64,000 nucleotides of DNA from Pseudomonas sp. A-RE-19 (lineage in GTDB: Bacteria > Pseudomonadota > Gammaproteobacteria > Pseudomonadales > Pseudomonadaceae): assembly GCF_019956555.1 (NCBI RefSeq), contig NZ_JAHBDQ010000008.1, positions 95,174 through 159,173 on the forward strand, in the 5' to 3' direction. Positions 46,228 through 55,229 of this stretch are shown here, piece after piece. Position 1 is the first letter of the stretch. Each line of letters starts with the position of its first letter. The notes below the pieces were generated by a model. It was not told the origin of the DNA and did not search any database. It saw only the letters and a list, made by a program, of their open reading frames with translations. Made by a program: the position numbers and the translations under genes.

Positions 46228-46319
46228 CTGTAGGAGCGAGGCTTGCCCGCGAAGAACGCACCGCGGTTTTTCAGGTACTGCGCGTCATCGTTCTTCGCGG
46301 GCAAGCCTCGCTCCTACAG
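46228..46319. repeat. REP-type inverted pair
   Basis: Inverted copies (46228-46258 and 46289-46319) of the GTAGGAGCGAGGCTTGCCCGC class with arms matching over about 31 bases, between the chemoreceptor and pnuC. Confidence 0.87.
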
Positions 46320-46431
46320 GTATTGCGTTTGACTGGCTGCCATTGGCAAACCTCATTCCTCGCAACAAGCCCATTACCCACAATCCGGGTACAATTCGCC
46401 CCCCTCATTTTTACGACACCAAGGAACCTCC

Positions 46432-46995
46432 ATGTCCGGGCTTGAACTGTTTGCCGCCGCCCTCGGTGTGATTGCCGTCTGGCTGACAGTCAAACAGAAC
46501 CCCTGGTGCTGGCCAATCGGTCTGGTCATGGTGTTGCTGTATAGCTGGATTTTTTTCGAGGTAAAGCTGTATTCGGACATGCTGCTGCAAGTGATTTACG
46601 CCGCGTTGCAGCTTTATGGCTGGTGGCAATGGACTCGTGCGGACGCGGTTCGTGGCAAGCGGCAAGTCAGCACGCTCGATGGGAAATCAATCGCGCTCGG
46701 TCTGGCCATCGGCGCGCTTGGCAGTCTGTTGCTGGGCGCCGCAATGGCTCACTGGACCGATGCCGCCCAACCCTGGCTCGATGCCGCGCTGACCGGCTTC
46801 AGTCTGGTGGCGCAGTTATGGATGGCGCAAAAACGTCTGCAATGCTGGCCACTGTGGATCGCACTGGACATCATTTTTGTAGGCCTGTTCATCTACAAAG
46901 CGCTGTACCTGACCGCTGGCCTCTATGGATTATTTGCGCTGCTGGCCGTGCAAGGCTGGCGCACATGGCGTGCCGACCCGGCGTTGCGCACATGA
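46432..46995 (+). CDS. pnuC: Nicotinamide riboside transporter PnuC
   Basis: A 187-residue PnuC-type carrier with about seven membrane helices, importing nicotinamide riboside by facilitated diffusion. Typical features are 'NPWCWPIGLVMVLLYSWIFF' and 'YAALQLYGWWQWTR'. Its stop overlaps the start of an NadR-like kinase (ATGA), which would trap the imported riboside by phosphorylation. Confidence 0.93.
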   Translation: MSGLELFAAALGVIAVWLTVKQNPWCWPIGLVMVLLYSWIFFEVKLYSDMLLQVIYAALQLYGWWQWTRADAVRGKRQVSTLDGKSIALGLAIGALGSLLLGAAMAHWTDAAQPWLDAALTGFSLVAQLWMAQKRLQCWPLWIALDIIFVGLFIYKALYLTAGLYGLFALLAVQGWRTWRADPALRT

Positions 46996-47516
46996 AGGTT
47001 CTGGTACTCACAGGCCCTGAATCCAGTGGCAAAAGCTGGCTGGCCGCCGAACTGCAACAGCAATTCGGCGGCGTGCTGGTGGGCGAATACGTGCGCTGGT
47101 TCATCGAGCAGCAGGCGCGGGACACCTGCCCCGCCGACATCCCCGAAATCGCTCGCGGCCAGCTGCAATGGGAAGACGAAGCCCGCGCCCTGAAGCCACG
47201 ATTGCTGATTCTCGATACTCACTTGCTGAGCAATATCCTCTGGAGCCAGACCCTGTTCGGCGATTGTCCGACCTGGATTGAGCAGGCACTGCTGGCCCGG
47301 CAGTACGACCTGCATTTGCTGCTGTCACCCGAACAGGTCGACTGGACCGATGACGGTCAGCGTTGCCAGCCCGAACTCGATGAACGCCGGGCTTTTTTCA
47401 ACGCGACCCAGGCATGGCTGGAACAGCATCGGCAGCCTGTTCAAGTGGTTCAGGGCGATTGGGCAGAACGCCGGGTTCGGGCATTACAAGCCGTCACTCT
47501 GCTGCTCGGACGCTGA
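46992..47516 (+). CDS. NadR-like ribosylnicotinamide kinase
   Basis: A 174-residue P-loop kinase resembling the C-terminal kinase domain of NadR, without HTH or adenylyltransferase domains. Walker A is 'LTGPESSGKSWLAAEL' (residues 5-20), followed by 'GEYVRWFIEQQ' and 'ILDTHLLSNILW' (Walker B-like Asp). Together with PnuC it would salvage nicotinamide riboside to NMN. A REP pair follows the stop. Confidence 0.88.
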   Translation: MKVLVLTGPESSGKSWLAAELQQQFGGVLVGEYVRWFIEQQARDTCPADIPEIARGQLQWEDEARALKPRLLILDTHLLSNILWSQTLFGDCPTWIEQALLARQYDLHLLLSPEQVDWTDDGQRCQPELDERRAFFNATQAWLEQHRQPVQVVQGDWAERRVRALQAVTLLLGR

Positions 47517-47541
47517 CCTTATTAGAACCAACACCAATCCC

Positions 47542-47631
47542 TGTGGGAGCGGGCTTGCCCGCGAAAGCGGTGTGTTAGGCGACATCAATATTGGCTGTGC
47601 CGCCGTCTTCGCGAGCAAGCCCGCTCCCACA
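47542..47631. repeat. REP-type inverted pair
   Basis: Inverted copies (about 47542-47565 and 47608-47631) of the GGGAGCGGGCTTGCCCGCGA class, upstream of the fap promoter region. No REP was seen from here to 58112. Confidence 0.83.
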
Positions 47632-47933
47632 CTGATTGCGCTGAACTGACGGGCACCGGCCAAATACTCCAGCATTTGTTGCGGTATTTTTGCAAATGCG
47701 TCCGTTTCTGAAACACACCTCCCCTCTCGAACAGCCCGTTTCAACGCCCGTCATCTTCTTGTCATGCGATGTGTTAAAAAGCTGATACATCCCCGAACAC
47801 AGCTTGGATCCAGAGCTTTTATGATCCCTTATCCCATTGCCGCCCGGGCGGTTGTCTCAGACCTGAAACACCTCACGTTATCGTTCCCTCGCCTTGATCG
47901 ATAACCCTTTGAATCAAAACAACAATCAAAAAG

Positions 47934-47949
47934 CGGCACAGCTTTCGCT
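47934..47949 (+). promoter_or_regulatory. Sigma-54 promoter of fap operon
   Basis: CGGCACAGCTTTCGCT matches the sigma-54 consensus at 9 of the 12 defined positions, including both invariant GG and GC pairs at correct spacing (47935-47936 and 47947-47948). Transcription would start near 47960, about 45 bases before fapA. The activator gene lies at the other end of the operon. The rest of 47632-47930 shows no gene. Confidence 0.65.
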
Positions 47950-48004
47950 CTCTCCTTCACAAGGCTGACTAGGGCCAGCCCACATCAAAGAAGGAATCGC
48001 CGCC

Positions 48005-48460
48005 GTGGGGACTTTTTATAGAGGCTTGACGCGCCTCCTGCTGCTCGGATGTGCCGCCGGTTCGGTACTCAGTTTTAACGTTCAGGCTGAAGGCAATGGC
48101 GTCATTGTGCTCACTCGTGATGTACAGCCCCACACCGTCGGCAGGCCGCCGTTTCAGAAAGACCCCTACCCGACCACTGTCAACGCCAACCCTTCGGATC
48201 GTGTCAACACGACACTCAGCAACACCGAGTTAAGCGATGGTGAGTTCGCCAGCGTGGCGAGCGGTTCGTCCATCCGCAACAACATCAACCAAAACGGTGC
48301 AAGTGTGCCTGGCAGCCTCAGTGTCATCACCAATCCCAACGGCATGCCCGGCATGAGCGCCGGTCACGGGGGCGGCAGTGGTGGCGCGATTTCGGGAACC
48401 ATCAACCGTTCCATGACTTCCGGCCTTGCTCCGTTGGGCAGACTGGCGGGAGGTCAATGA
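48005..48460 (+). CDS. fapA: Functional amyloid system protein FapA
   Basis: A 151-residue periplasmic protein, first gene of the fap operon. The signal peptide is 'LTRLLLLGCAAGSVLSFNVQA'. The mature part is Asn/Ser/Gly-rich and looks disordered, with 'TVNANPSDRVNTTLSNTELS' and 'SGSSIRNNINQNGASVPG', which hint at a weak amyloid-like repeat. FapA is thought to act as a chaperone controlling fibre composition. The start is a GTG at 48005 with an AAGGA site. fapB follows after 1 base. Confidence 0.87.
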   Translation: MGTFYRGLTRLLLLGCAAGSVLSFNVQAEGNGVIVLTRDVQPHTVGRPPFQKDPYPTTVNANPSDRVNTTLSNTELSDGEFASVASGSSIRNNINQNGASVPGSLSVITNPNGMPGMSAGHGGGSGGAISGTINRSMTSGLAPLGRLAGGQ

Positions 48461-48461
48461 C

Positions 48462-49046
48462 ATGAGCCGTTCCCTGATCCTGCTCGCCCTGCTCGCCAGT
48501 GTAGGTACAAGCGCCGTGGCCGACTCCAGCGTTCCGGTGGTCAACACCGCCAGCATCCTGGATTCCGGCGCCCGGTACAAAGGCAACTTCAACGTTAACC
48601 AGGCATCCGGCGATCAACAGCAACAGGCCAACACCCGCGCTATCGCCATCGGCACCGATGCCTCGGCGACCACTCGCGTAATCCAGAAACTCGACACACC
48701 CGCCAACCCGTCGATGAACGCGACGGCCACCATCGGCGGCACCTCTTTCAGTCATGGCAACGGTGCACTGGGTGTCAACCAGGGCGCCGGGGCCAATAAC
48801 CAGATGGCCAACGCAATGCGCATCAGCATCAGTGCTGCGCCGCAAAGCGTCGACGATAGCGCCCTTTCTCAACAGAACGTGGCGTTGCTACCAAGCTCAG
48901 GGGCAACTGACGCTTCAAAAGGCAGTCGCCAGGTCGTGACAAGCGACCAGGCCTTCACCGGCAGCCGAGGAGTGATTCAGGTGAACCAGAGTGCCGGGGT
49001 GGGGAACCGAATGGCTAACACCCTGAGCATACGGGTCGCTGACTGA
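48462..49046 (+). CDS. fapB: Amyloid nucleator subunit FapB
   Basis: A 194-residue secreted minor amyloid subunit, thought to nucleate FapC fibres. Signal peptide 'LILLALLASVGTSAVA'. Three imperfect repeats are visible: 'GNFNVNQASGDQQQQANTR', 'GALGVNQGAGANNQMANAMR' and 'GVIQVNQSAGVGNRMANTL', each with the VNQ-AG-N-Q-AN pattern. The C-terminus ends SIRVAD and has no Cys pair, unlike FapC. The ATG at 48462 was chosen for the signal peptide; an earlier in-frame start overlaps fapA. Confidence 0.92.
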   Translation: MSRSLILLALLASVGTSAVADSSVPVVNTASILDSGARYKGNFNVNQASGDQQQQANTRAIAIGTDASATTRVIQKLDTPANPSMNATATIGGTSFSHGNGALGVNQGAGANNQMANAMRISISAAPQSVDDSALSQQNVALLPSSGATDASKGSRQVVTSDQAFTGSRGVIQVNQSAGVGNRMANTLSIRVAD

Positions 49047-49110
49047 CCCAAACGCAGTGCGATTAGAAAGTAACCAACACTTAACCAACTAATAAGCACG
49101 GAGAAACACC

Positions 49111-50052
49111 ATGAAACCCACAATGGCACTCAAGCCGCTGGTTTTCGCCCTGGCAGCCGTCATGGCGATGGCGGCACAAGCCGGCAATAACGATCACGAC
49201 CGCGATCACCACCATCACGGGCCCACAGGACCCACCTGGGAACAACAACTCTCCATCGACTCCGCCGCAAGCGCCTATGTAGGGGATACACAGGACAGCA
49301 GCGGCAACTCGGTACTCAACCAAGGCACCGAAAACACTGCCGAAGCTGACAACTCACTCAACGGCTCCAACGGCAACATGGGCGCCAACGTTGCGGGTGG
49401 CGATGGCAACCAACAAGACAACGCCGCGGCGCTGGCTACCGCTGATGAAAGTTTCATCTTCGGTTCTGCCGAGGCGACCTCCACCGCGTATCAGTACAAC
49501 ACCAACAATTACGTTAAAAACCGCTCTACTCAAAATAACGCCACGCTCAACAATGCTGGCAACAATGGCTCCGGCAACATTGGCATCAACGTGACTGCCG
49601 GCAACTTCAACCAACAGAAAAACAACCTGGCAATTGCCGTGTCTGGCGGGCGCGTGGCAACAGCCTCGGCTGATGCTTACCAGTCAACCACCGGTCTGGA
49701 TGTAGACAACAAAGCTGACCGGACCCACGTCATCAACACGCTCACCGATACCACTACCTCCTCAGGCAGCTTCAAGGCCAAAGGTACCGGGACGATCGAC
49801 GATAGTGGCTGGGGTCACAGAGGTGACGACAAGTTCAAATTCACCGCTGTGGGCACCTTCGATCTGGCTGGCGTCACCACCCATCAAGTGCTGACTCCAG
49901 ACGGCTGGAAAAACCCGGTCGTGAACAACGCCTCCATGACCAACTCGATGAACAGCTTCTCCGGCAACGGCGGTGCCAACGTGTCGGCGGGTGTGGGCAA
50001 CCAGCAAAGCAACTCGCTGTCCATCGCTGCCGGCTGCAGAGCCTGCATGTAA
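49111..50052 (+). CDS. fapC: Major amyloid fibre subunit FapC
   Basis: A 313-residue secreted fibre subunit. After the signal peptide (to about 24) comes a His/Asp-rich stretch (residues 25-41, with four consecutive His). Three amyloid repeats at about 66-109, 136-178 and 267-308 share N-x-GxN-GxNV-x-G-x-GNQQ-N; linkers between them are 26 and 88 residues, the second being unusually long. The C-terminus is 'GCRACM', the conserved CxxC. A GGAGAAACACC site precedes the ATG. An intrinsic terminator follows the stop within 20 bases. Confidence 0.94.
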   Translation: MKPTMALKPLVFALAAVMAMAAQAGNNDHDRDHHHHGPTGPTWEQQLSIDSAASAYVGDTQDSSGNSVLNQGTENTAEADNSLNGSNGNMGANVAGGDGNQQDNAAALATADESFIFGSAEATSTAYQYNTNNYVKNRSTQNNATLNNAGNNGSGNIGINVTAGNFNQQKNNLAIAVSGGRVATASADAYQSTTGLDVDNKADRTHVINTLTDTTTSSGSFKAKGTGTIDDSGWGHRGDDKFKFTAVGTFDLAGVTTHQVLTPDGWKNPVVNNASMTNSMNSFSGNGGANVSAGVGNQQSNSLSIAAGCRACM

Positions 50053-50065
50053 TCGCGATCGAAAT

Positions 50066-50090
50066 GAAGCCCCGGCAACGGGGCTTTTTT
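50066..50090 (+). terminator. Intrinsic terminator between fapC and fapD
   Basis: AAGCCCCG and CGGGGCTT pair around a 3-4 base loop and are followed by six T, 14 bases after the fapC stop. It would reduce read-through into fapDEF. Confidence 0.88.
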
Positions 50091-50117
50091 CCACGGTTCC
50101 CCCAAGGCGTATCGATC

Positions 50118-50798
50118 ATGCGTACGACAGCCTTTTTTGCCCTGCTGTGCCTGTGTGGCCTGACTCAGGCGGCGCAGATGCCGGTGGCCGCCTTGCCGGG
50201 CGGCGTGCTGATCTACAAGCAGGTGCAAAGTGTGCGTGAGCGCAAGTTCAGCGACATCGTCGAACAGAAAACCGATTTCAGCTGCGGCGCCGCCGCACTG
50301 GCCACGGTGCTGCGCCAGGCTTACTGGCTCGACGTCGACGAGGAGCACATCATCAAAGGCATGCTGGTCAATGCAGACCAGAACCTTGTCCGTACTCAAG
50401 GTTTTTCCATGCTGGACATGAAGCGCTACATAGAAGCCATCGGCATGCGCGCTCGTGGCTACCGGATACCGCCCGAGAAACTCGAAGCGGTGACCATTCC
50501 GGTGGTGGTACTGATGGAAATTCGTGGCTACAAGCATTTTGTGGTGTTGCAGCGCGCGGACAAGGACTGGGTCTATATCGGCGACCCGGTGCTGGGGCAC
50601 AAACGCTTCGCCCATGATGACTTTGTCAAAGGCTGGAACGGCATTGTCTTCGCAATCGTGGGTCCCGGTTACGACAAAACCAATGCATTGCGCAGCCCAC
50701 CGGAACCGCTGACGGCCAAGAACAAGCTGGATACGTTCAACCCGGTCAAAGATGCCGAATTGATGGACTTTGGCTTCATACAGAGCGACTTCTTCTAA
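50118..50798 (+). CDS. fapD: C39-family cysteine protease FapD
   Basis: A 226-residue periplasmic C39-like peptidase needed for fibre export. The signal peptide is 'FFALLCLCGLTQAA'. Catalytic residues are visible: Cys in 'KTDFSCGAAALATVL' (about residue 58), His in 'GYKHFVVLQ' (about 139) and Asp in 'YIGDPVLG'. Such proteases may process or gate substrates at the FapF pore. I chose the ATG at 50118; an earlier start would cover the terminator. Confidence 0.92.
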   Translation: MRTTAFFALLCLCGLTQAAQMPVAALPGGVLIYKQVQSVRERKFSDIVEQKTDFSCGAAALATVLRQAYWLDVDEEHIIKGMLVNADQNLVRTQGFSMLDMKRYIEAIGMRARGYRIPPEKLEAVTIPVVVLMEIRGYKHFVVLQRADKDWVYIGDPVLGHKRFAHDDFVKGWNGIVFAIVGPGYDKTNALRSPPEPLTAKNKLDTFNPVKDAELMDFGFIQSDFF

Positions 50799-50843
50799 TC
50801 GCCCACTGATGATAGAGAGGGCCGGATGCCCCGGGAGCAGCAG

Positions 50844-51590
50844 ATGAAAACCTCATACTGGCTGGCCGCCGCTTGCCTGGCAGCAAGCGCATCGGGTTAT
50901 GCCAATGCAGGATTCAAACCCATCGAACTCAAGGACCAGGAGCTCGCCGAGCTACGCGGTCGTTATGTCATGCCGGGGCGGATCATCAGCTTCGGCATCA
51001 TCATGAGCAGCACCTGGCGCAATGCCAGTGGCGACCTGATCGGGGTGGCGACATCGATGCAGATCCAGGCCACTACCGTAAAGCCGCAATTTTACGTGTC
51101 GACCATTAAAGAAACCGGTAACGGCAGTACGCCGACATCGGGCACCGGAAATGTAATCGGTGGCGCCGGACTCACCACCACCCAGGGTGTCACTCAAACT
51201 GTGCGCGCCGCCGGTGACGGCAATACCGCATACAACAATGTCGCGATCAACGTCCAGGAGGCCAACCAAGCGCCGGCGCCGAGTCCCGCCCAAGGACAGG
51301 TGCTGACAAGCGGGCAAACCATTACCGACAGCAATGCCGCCGGTAGCGTCGCGGTGGCGGCCACCGGTGGTGGCGTACAAACAGCCATCCAGGCCAGCAA
51401 CAATCAAGGCACGGCCATGCAACAGGTGGCCCAGGGGGGGCTGGTACAGAACACCCGGCTTCTGGGCAACAGCAACAGGGTCAATAACTTGACGCAACTT
51501 AATGTGGTGCTTAACAACAACGGCCGAAATGCCGGAGCAGTCAACTGCAATCTGAATCAACTCAAAGCACTACACAGCCTGGGATATTGA
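50844..51590 (+). CDS. fapE: Minor amyloid component FapE
   Basis: A 248-residue secreted protein, a minor fibre or cap component. Signal peptide 'YWLAAACLAASASGYANA'. The centre has 'LAELRGRYVMPGRIISFGII', then Asn/Gln/Thr-rich segments that look like short amyloid-type repeats ('GDGNTAYNNVAINVQEANQ', 'LGNSNRVNNLTQLNVVLNN'). One Cys lies near the C-terminus, with no CxxC. The ATG at 50844 has a GGGAG site, preferred over one 18 bases earlier. Confidence 0.9.
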   Translation: MKTSYWLAAACLAASASGYANAGFKPIELKDQELAELRGRYVMPGRIISFGIIMSSTWRNASGDLIGVATSMQIQATTVKPQFYVSTIKETGNGSTPTSGTGNVIGGAGLTTTQGVTQTVRAAGDGNTAYNNVAINVQEANQAPAPSPAQGQVLTSGQTITDSNAAGSVAVAATGGGVQTAIQASNNQGTAMQQVAQGGLVQNTRLLGNSNRVNNLTQLNVVLNNNGRNAGAVNCNLNQLKALHSLGY

Positions 51591-51636
51591 ACTACGCTGA
51601 TGCTCGATCATTGAGCGTCATGGGGGGCGGCTTATC

Positions 51637-52944
51637 ATGTATCGGTCAGTATCACTGCGCGCAGTCGTTTGTCTGAGCACTCTGTTTCCCGCGGCGCTGC
51701 TGCAAGCAGCACCCGATGCGGATGTAGAGGCTCTGAAACAGGAGCTGATGGAGCTCAAGCAACGATACGAAGTACAACAAAAAGCCCTGGCGGTACTCGA
51801 ACAACGGGTCCGCCAGGTGGAGGAACAACCGGCGGCGGCACCGCCTAAACGTCTGGCCAAATCACCCGCGGACATGAGAGGCAACCCGCAAGTGGCCACC
51901 GGCACGGGAGCGGCCGCTGCTTCGGGAGGCGCCGCCGGGGGCAGCGGCAGTTCATATGGGCAATCGCTGGCGGATGATTCTCAACCGGCCCAGAGTGTTT
52001 CCAACCTGTATGACGAGGCCAGCGGGTTCTTCGGCGGCGGCAAGTTCAGCCTCGAAACCGGGCTGACCTATTCGCGCTATGACTCCCGCCAGCTGATCCT
52101 CAACGGCTTCCTCGCACTCGATTCGATCTTCCTGGGCAACATCAACCTGGACCGGATCAAGGCCGACACCTGGACGCTGGACCTCACCGGCCGCTACAAC
52201 TTCGCCAATCGCTGGCAGTTCGACCTGAACGTGCCGGTGGTGTACCGCGAATCGACCTATCAGTCCGGCGGCGCCAACAACGGTGCCGCGGGGGTGACCA
52301 GTGAAGAAACCGTGACCCGGGATCCGACGCTGGGCGACGTCAATTTCGGCATTGCCTACAAGTTCATGGACGAATCGGTCAGCACTCCGGACGCCGTGGT
52401 CACCTTGCGCGTCAAGGCGCCAACCGGCAAGGACCCGTTCGGCATCAAGCTGCACCAGAGCGACGCCAATACCAACCTGTTCGTGCCTGACACCCTGCCG
52501 ACCGGCAACGGCGTCTGGTCGATCAGCCCCGGCATCTCGCTGGTCAAGACCTTCGACCCGGCGGTCCTGTTCGGTAGCCTGTCCTATACCCACAACTTCG
52601 AAGAATCCTTCGACGACATCAGCGCCACTGTCAATCAGAAAGTCCCGGGCAAAGTGCGGATCGGCGACAGCTTCCAGATCGGCGCGGGCATCGCGTTCGC
52701 GCTGAACGAAAAGATGAGTATGTCGTTCTCGATGTCTGACTTGGTGCAACGCAAAAGCAAGCTCAAACCAGATGGCGGAGACTGGGAGTCCGTGGTGTCC
52801 AGCGATGCCAACGCCGGTTACTTCAACGTCGGCATGACCATCGCGGCCTCAGACAACCTGACCATCGTCCCCAACCTGTCCATCGGCATAACGGACGATG
52901 CACCGGACTTTTCCTTCAGCCTGAAATTCCCGTATTACTTCTGA
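51637..52944 (+). CDS. fapF: Outer-membrane amyloid secretion pore FapF
   Basis: A 435-residue outer-membrane porin that exports the Fap subunits. After the signal peptide (to about 25) an N-terminal coiled coil is clear ('[20 protein letters not shown]', about 29-65), which trimerises. A Gly/Ala-rich linker (about 85-110) leads to a plug and a 12-strand beta-barrel whose last strand is '[12 protein letters not shown]' with terminal Phe, the signal for outer-membrane insertion. Last gene of the operon. Confidence 0.93.
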   Translation: MYRSVSLRAVVCLSTLFPAALLQAAPDADVEALKQELMELKQRYEVQQKALAVLEQRVRQVEEQPAAAPPKRLAKSPADMRGNPQVATGTGAAAASGGAAGGSGSSYGQSLADDSQPAQSVSNLYDEASGFFGGGKFSLETGLTYSRYDSRQLILNGFLALDSIFLGNINLDRIKADTWTLDLTGRYNFANRWQFDLNVPVVYRESTYQSGGANNGAAGVTSEETVTRDPTLGDVNFGIAYKFMDESVSTPDAVVTLRVKAPTGKDPFGIKLHQSDANTNLFVPDTLPTGNGVWSISPGISLVKTFDPAVLFGSLSYTHNFEESFDDISATVNQKVPGKVRIGDSFQIGAGIAFALNEKMSMSFSMSDLVQRKSKLKPDGGDWESVVSSDANAGYFNVGMTIAASDNLTIVPNLSIGITDDAPDFSFSLKFPYYF

Positions 52945-52962
52945 ACCGCCTCTCGTAAACGG

Positions 52963-53002
52963 AAAAGGCCCGCGACGATATCAATCGCCGTGGGCCTTTT
53001 TT
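52963..53002. terminator. Bidirectional terminator after fapF
   Basis: AAAAGGCCCGCG and CGTGGGCCTTTT pair across a short AT loop, with T runs on both strands. It separates fapF from the convergent sigma-54 activator gene. Confidence 0.85.
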
Positions 53003-53013
53003 GTTTCACCGCC

Positions 53014-54339
53014 CTAGCGGATCTGGTGCTTGTGCAGCAATCGGTAAAAGGTCGGCCGCGATACGCCCAGGACTCTGGCGGCGACGCTCAGGTTATCGCT
53101 GTGTCGATTCAACACATCGCACAGCGCCTGGCGTTCGGCGCGGGTCTTGTAGTCTTCAAGGGTACCCATTGGCATAACGGTGGCGTGTTGACTGATCAGG
53201 CCCAAGTCACGTGCCTCGATCTGCCGTCCTTCAGCCAGTACCAGACCGCGCCGTACCCGGTTGGCCAATTCACGGACATTGCCTGGCCAGTCATGCTTGC
53301 TCATGGCGACCAGCGCGTCCTCACTGAAACTGCGAGGACGACGGCCGGTTTCATGACTGTAGAAGTGGGAAAAGTGGTTGGCCAGCATTGAAAGATCGCC
53401 ATGACGTTCACGCAGCGGCACGGTGACCACTTGCAGAACATTCAAGCGATAGTACAAATCTTCGCGAAAGCGCTTCTTTTCAATGGCCGCCTCAAGGTCG
53501 ACGTGCGTGGCCGCCAATACCCGCACATCCACCGGGATGGGCTGATGACCACCCACACGCTCGATGTGTTTTTCCTGCAGGAAGCGCAGCAGATTGGCTT
53601 GCAGTTCCAGAGGCAAATCGCCGATTTCATCGAGAAACAGCGTTCCGCCGTTGGCTGCCTCAATTCGCCCGACCTTGCGCTGATGAGCGCCGGTGAAGGC
53701 CCCCTTCTCGTGGCCAAACAACTCGGACTGGATCAAGTGTTCGGGAATCGCGCCGCAGTTGATCGCCACGAACGGTTTGTCGTGTCGCTGGGATTGTCGA
53801 TGCAGGGTGCGGGCGACCAGCTCCTTGCCGGTCCCGCTCTCGCCGCGAATCAGCACCGGAGATTCGGTCGGCGCCAGTTTGCTCAGTAATTTGCGCAGTT
53901 CACGAATCGGTTTGCTGTCGCCGAGCAATTCGTGTTCAGGCTGATCGATATGAACCGTGCCCTGCCCGCGCAAGCGAGCCATGCCGAACGCTCGCCCCAA
54001 CGTCACCTGGACCCGCGAGACGTCAAACGGCAAGGTATGGAAGTCAAAAAACCATTCGCAGACGAAGTCCCCGACATTCTGCAATCGCAGGACTTCCTGA
54101 TTGAGCACCGCGATCCACTCGGTACCGCTATGGGTGATCAATTCCTTGACCGTTTCGGGGCGTTGCAGATGAAACGGCTGCAAGCGCAACAGGCCGACGT
54201 CGCAAGTTCGTTCCATGGCGTTTTCCAGGGTACAGCTGTCAACATCCCAGCCTACAGCGCGCAAACCCGGCAGCAAACGGTGGCAGTCGTCGCAAGGATC
54301 CACTACTAAAAGACGTCGAAAGGCAGGCGCTTCGATCAT
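53014..54339 (-). CDS. Sigma-54-dependent activator (VpsR-like), probable fap regulator
   Basis: A 441-residue enhancer-binding protein. Residues 1-130 are a divergent receiver-like (VpsR-type) domain without an obvious phospho-acceptor. The AAA+ domain has Walker A 'GESGTGKELVARTLH', the sigma-54 contact loop GAFTGA, and Walker B 'GGTLFLDEIGDLP'. The C-terminus is a Fis-type HTH ('LSVAARVLGVSRPTFYRLLHK'). Convergent with fap, whose upstream region has a sigma-54 site; similar genes adjoin fap in other pseudomonads. I infer that it activates fap. Confidence 0.92.
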   Translation of the reverse strand: MIEAPAFRRLLVVDPCDDCHRLLPGLRAVGWDVDSCTLENAMERTCDVGLLRLQPFHLQRPETVKELITHSGTEWIAVLNQEVLRLQNVGDFVCEWFFDFHTLPFDVSRVQVTLGRAFGMARLRGQGTVHIDQPEHELLGDSKPIRELRKLLSKLAPTESPVLIRGESGTGKELVARTLHRQSQRHDKPFVAINCGAIPEHLIQSELFGHEKGAFTGAHQRKVGRIEAANGGTLFLDEIGDLPLELQANLLRFLQEKHIERVGGHQPIPVDVRVLAATHVDLEAAIEKKRFREDLYYRLNVLQVVTVPLRERHGDLSMLANHFSHFYSHETGRRPRSFSEDALVAMSKHDWPGNVRELANRVRRGLVLAEGRQIEARDLGLISQHATVMPMGTLEDYKTRAERQALCDVLNRHSDNLSVAARVLGVSRPTFYRLLHKHQIR

Positions 54340-54682
54340 GACTGTTCCTTGGCGCCAAATTTAAGGAAATATTATTAAAAACAGTCATTTGGCGGTCTTG
54401 GCTGTAACACTAGCAAGAATTTGACGCAAGCTTGTATCGTTTGCTTATAGAGGTATTGGTTTATTAGTTATAAGTAGTTTGTTGCTTAGTTGCCTAACGA
54501 GTTGAACCTTTCATTCCGCTTTCAAAAACACCGGAAATGCCTGCTCCCTGAAAGAAAGTTGAAATTTCTTCTGATTCTGTGTGACCCACACCCCGGTTGA
54601 GGACATCAGTACAAGTAACCAGCCGCACGGTAAGCCCAACCGCCGGCACATCACTTGATTGGGCATATAGAGAGAAGATCCC
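54340..54682. other. AT-rich upstream region, no gene seen
   Basis: About 340 bases, clearly more AT-rich than the surroundings. A possible promoter for the rightward gene at 54683 is TTGACG at 54421 with CTTATA 17 bases on. No coding sequence was recognised. Confidence 0.35.
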
Positions 54683-54949
54683 ATGAACGCCCCGCTCCGT
54701 ATCAACGAAGCTCTTTTGATTGCCGACCGCGCATTCCAACCCTTTCAATGCGTGGCCTGGGCACCACAAGACGGCAATGGCGAGCTCAGCCTGACCATCA
54801 TCGATCGCACTAACACTCGCATCAGCCGCAAACAAATTCCAAGCAGCGCCTATTCCGATCCAGAGCAACTCGAACACTTGCTGGAACAAGCCCGTGCCGA
54901 GTTGAGTGAGGAAGGTTACACGCTGCAATCGTGGTCCATGCCGCACTAA
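54683..54949 (+). CDS. Small hypothetical protein
   Basis: An 88-residue soluble protein, probably conserved in Pseudomonas. It has an alpha/beta pattern ('FQCVAWAPQDGNGELSLTII' then a helix 'DPEQLEHLLEQARAELSEEG') but no family was recognised. The ATG at 54683 follows an AGAGAGAAGA site. A strong hairpin (CGCGGATTACC/GGTAATCCGCG, 54957-54982) follows the stop and may end the transcript, though the T run is poor. Confidence 0.7.
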   Translation: MNAPLRINEALLIADRAFQPFQCVAWAPQDGNGELSLTIIDRTNTRISRKQIPSSAYSDPEQLEHLLEQARAELSEEGYTLQSWSMPH

Positions 54950-54956
54950 GCGTTTT

Positions 54957-54982
54957 CGCGGATTACCGCCCGGTAATCCGCG
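54957..54982 (+). terminator. Hairpin after small hypothetical gene
   Basis: An 11-base perfect stem with a 4-base loop, followed by a pyrimidine-rich run with few consecutive T. Terminator function is likely but not certain. From here to 55229 no gene is seen. Confidence 0.5.
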
Positions 54983-55229
54983 TCCCCTCTTCCCCTTAGT
55001 TGACTGTTTCCTGCAGCCAGCTGCACCCCCCCCCACCTGTTGAGACGTCTGACACGCTAAATTACCTGGCACGCTTGTCAGTGGTTCGAAAAGACACTGT
55101 TCTGGCACAAAACGACGCACTTGCAGAGCGTTATTACAGTTGTGCGCCGCGCCATTGAGGGATTGAATGTTTTGCTCATCAGTCGCCATCCGGGCACCGG
55201 ATAACGTCGACTGAGAAGGAGATGCGTGC

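Noticed and set aside
47918..47925. CA motif AACAACAA upstream of fapA
   Set aside because: It lies upstream of the predicted sigma-54 promoter, so it would not be in the message from that start.
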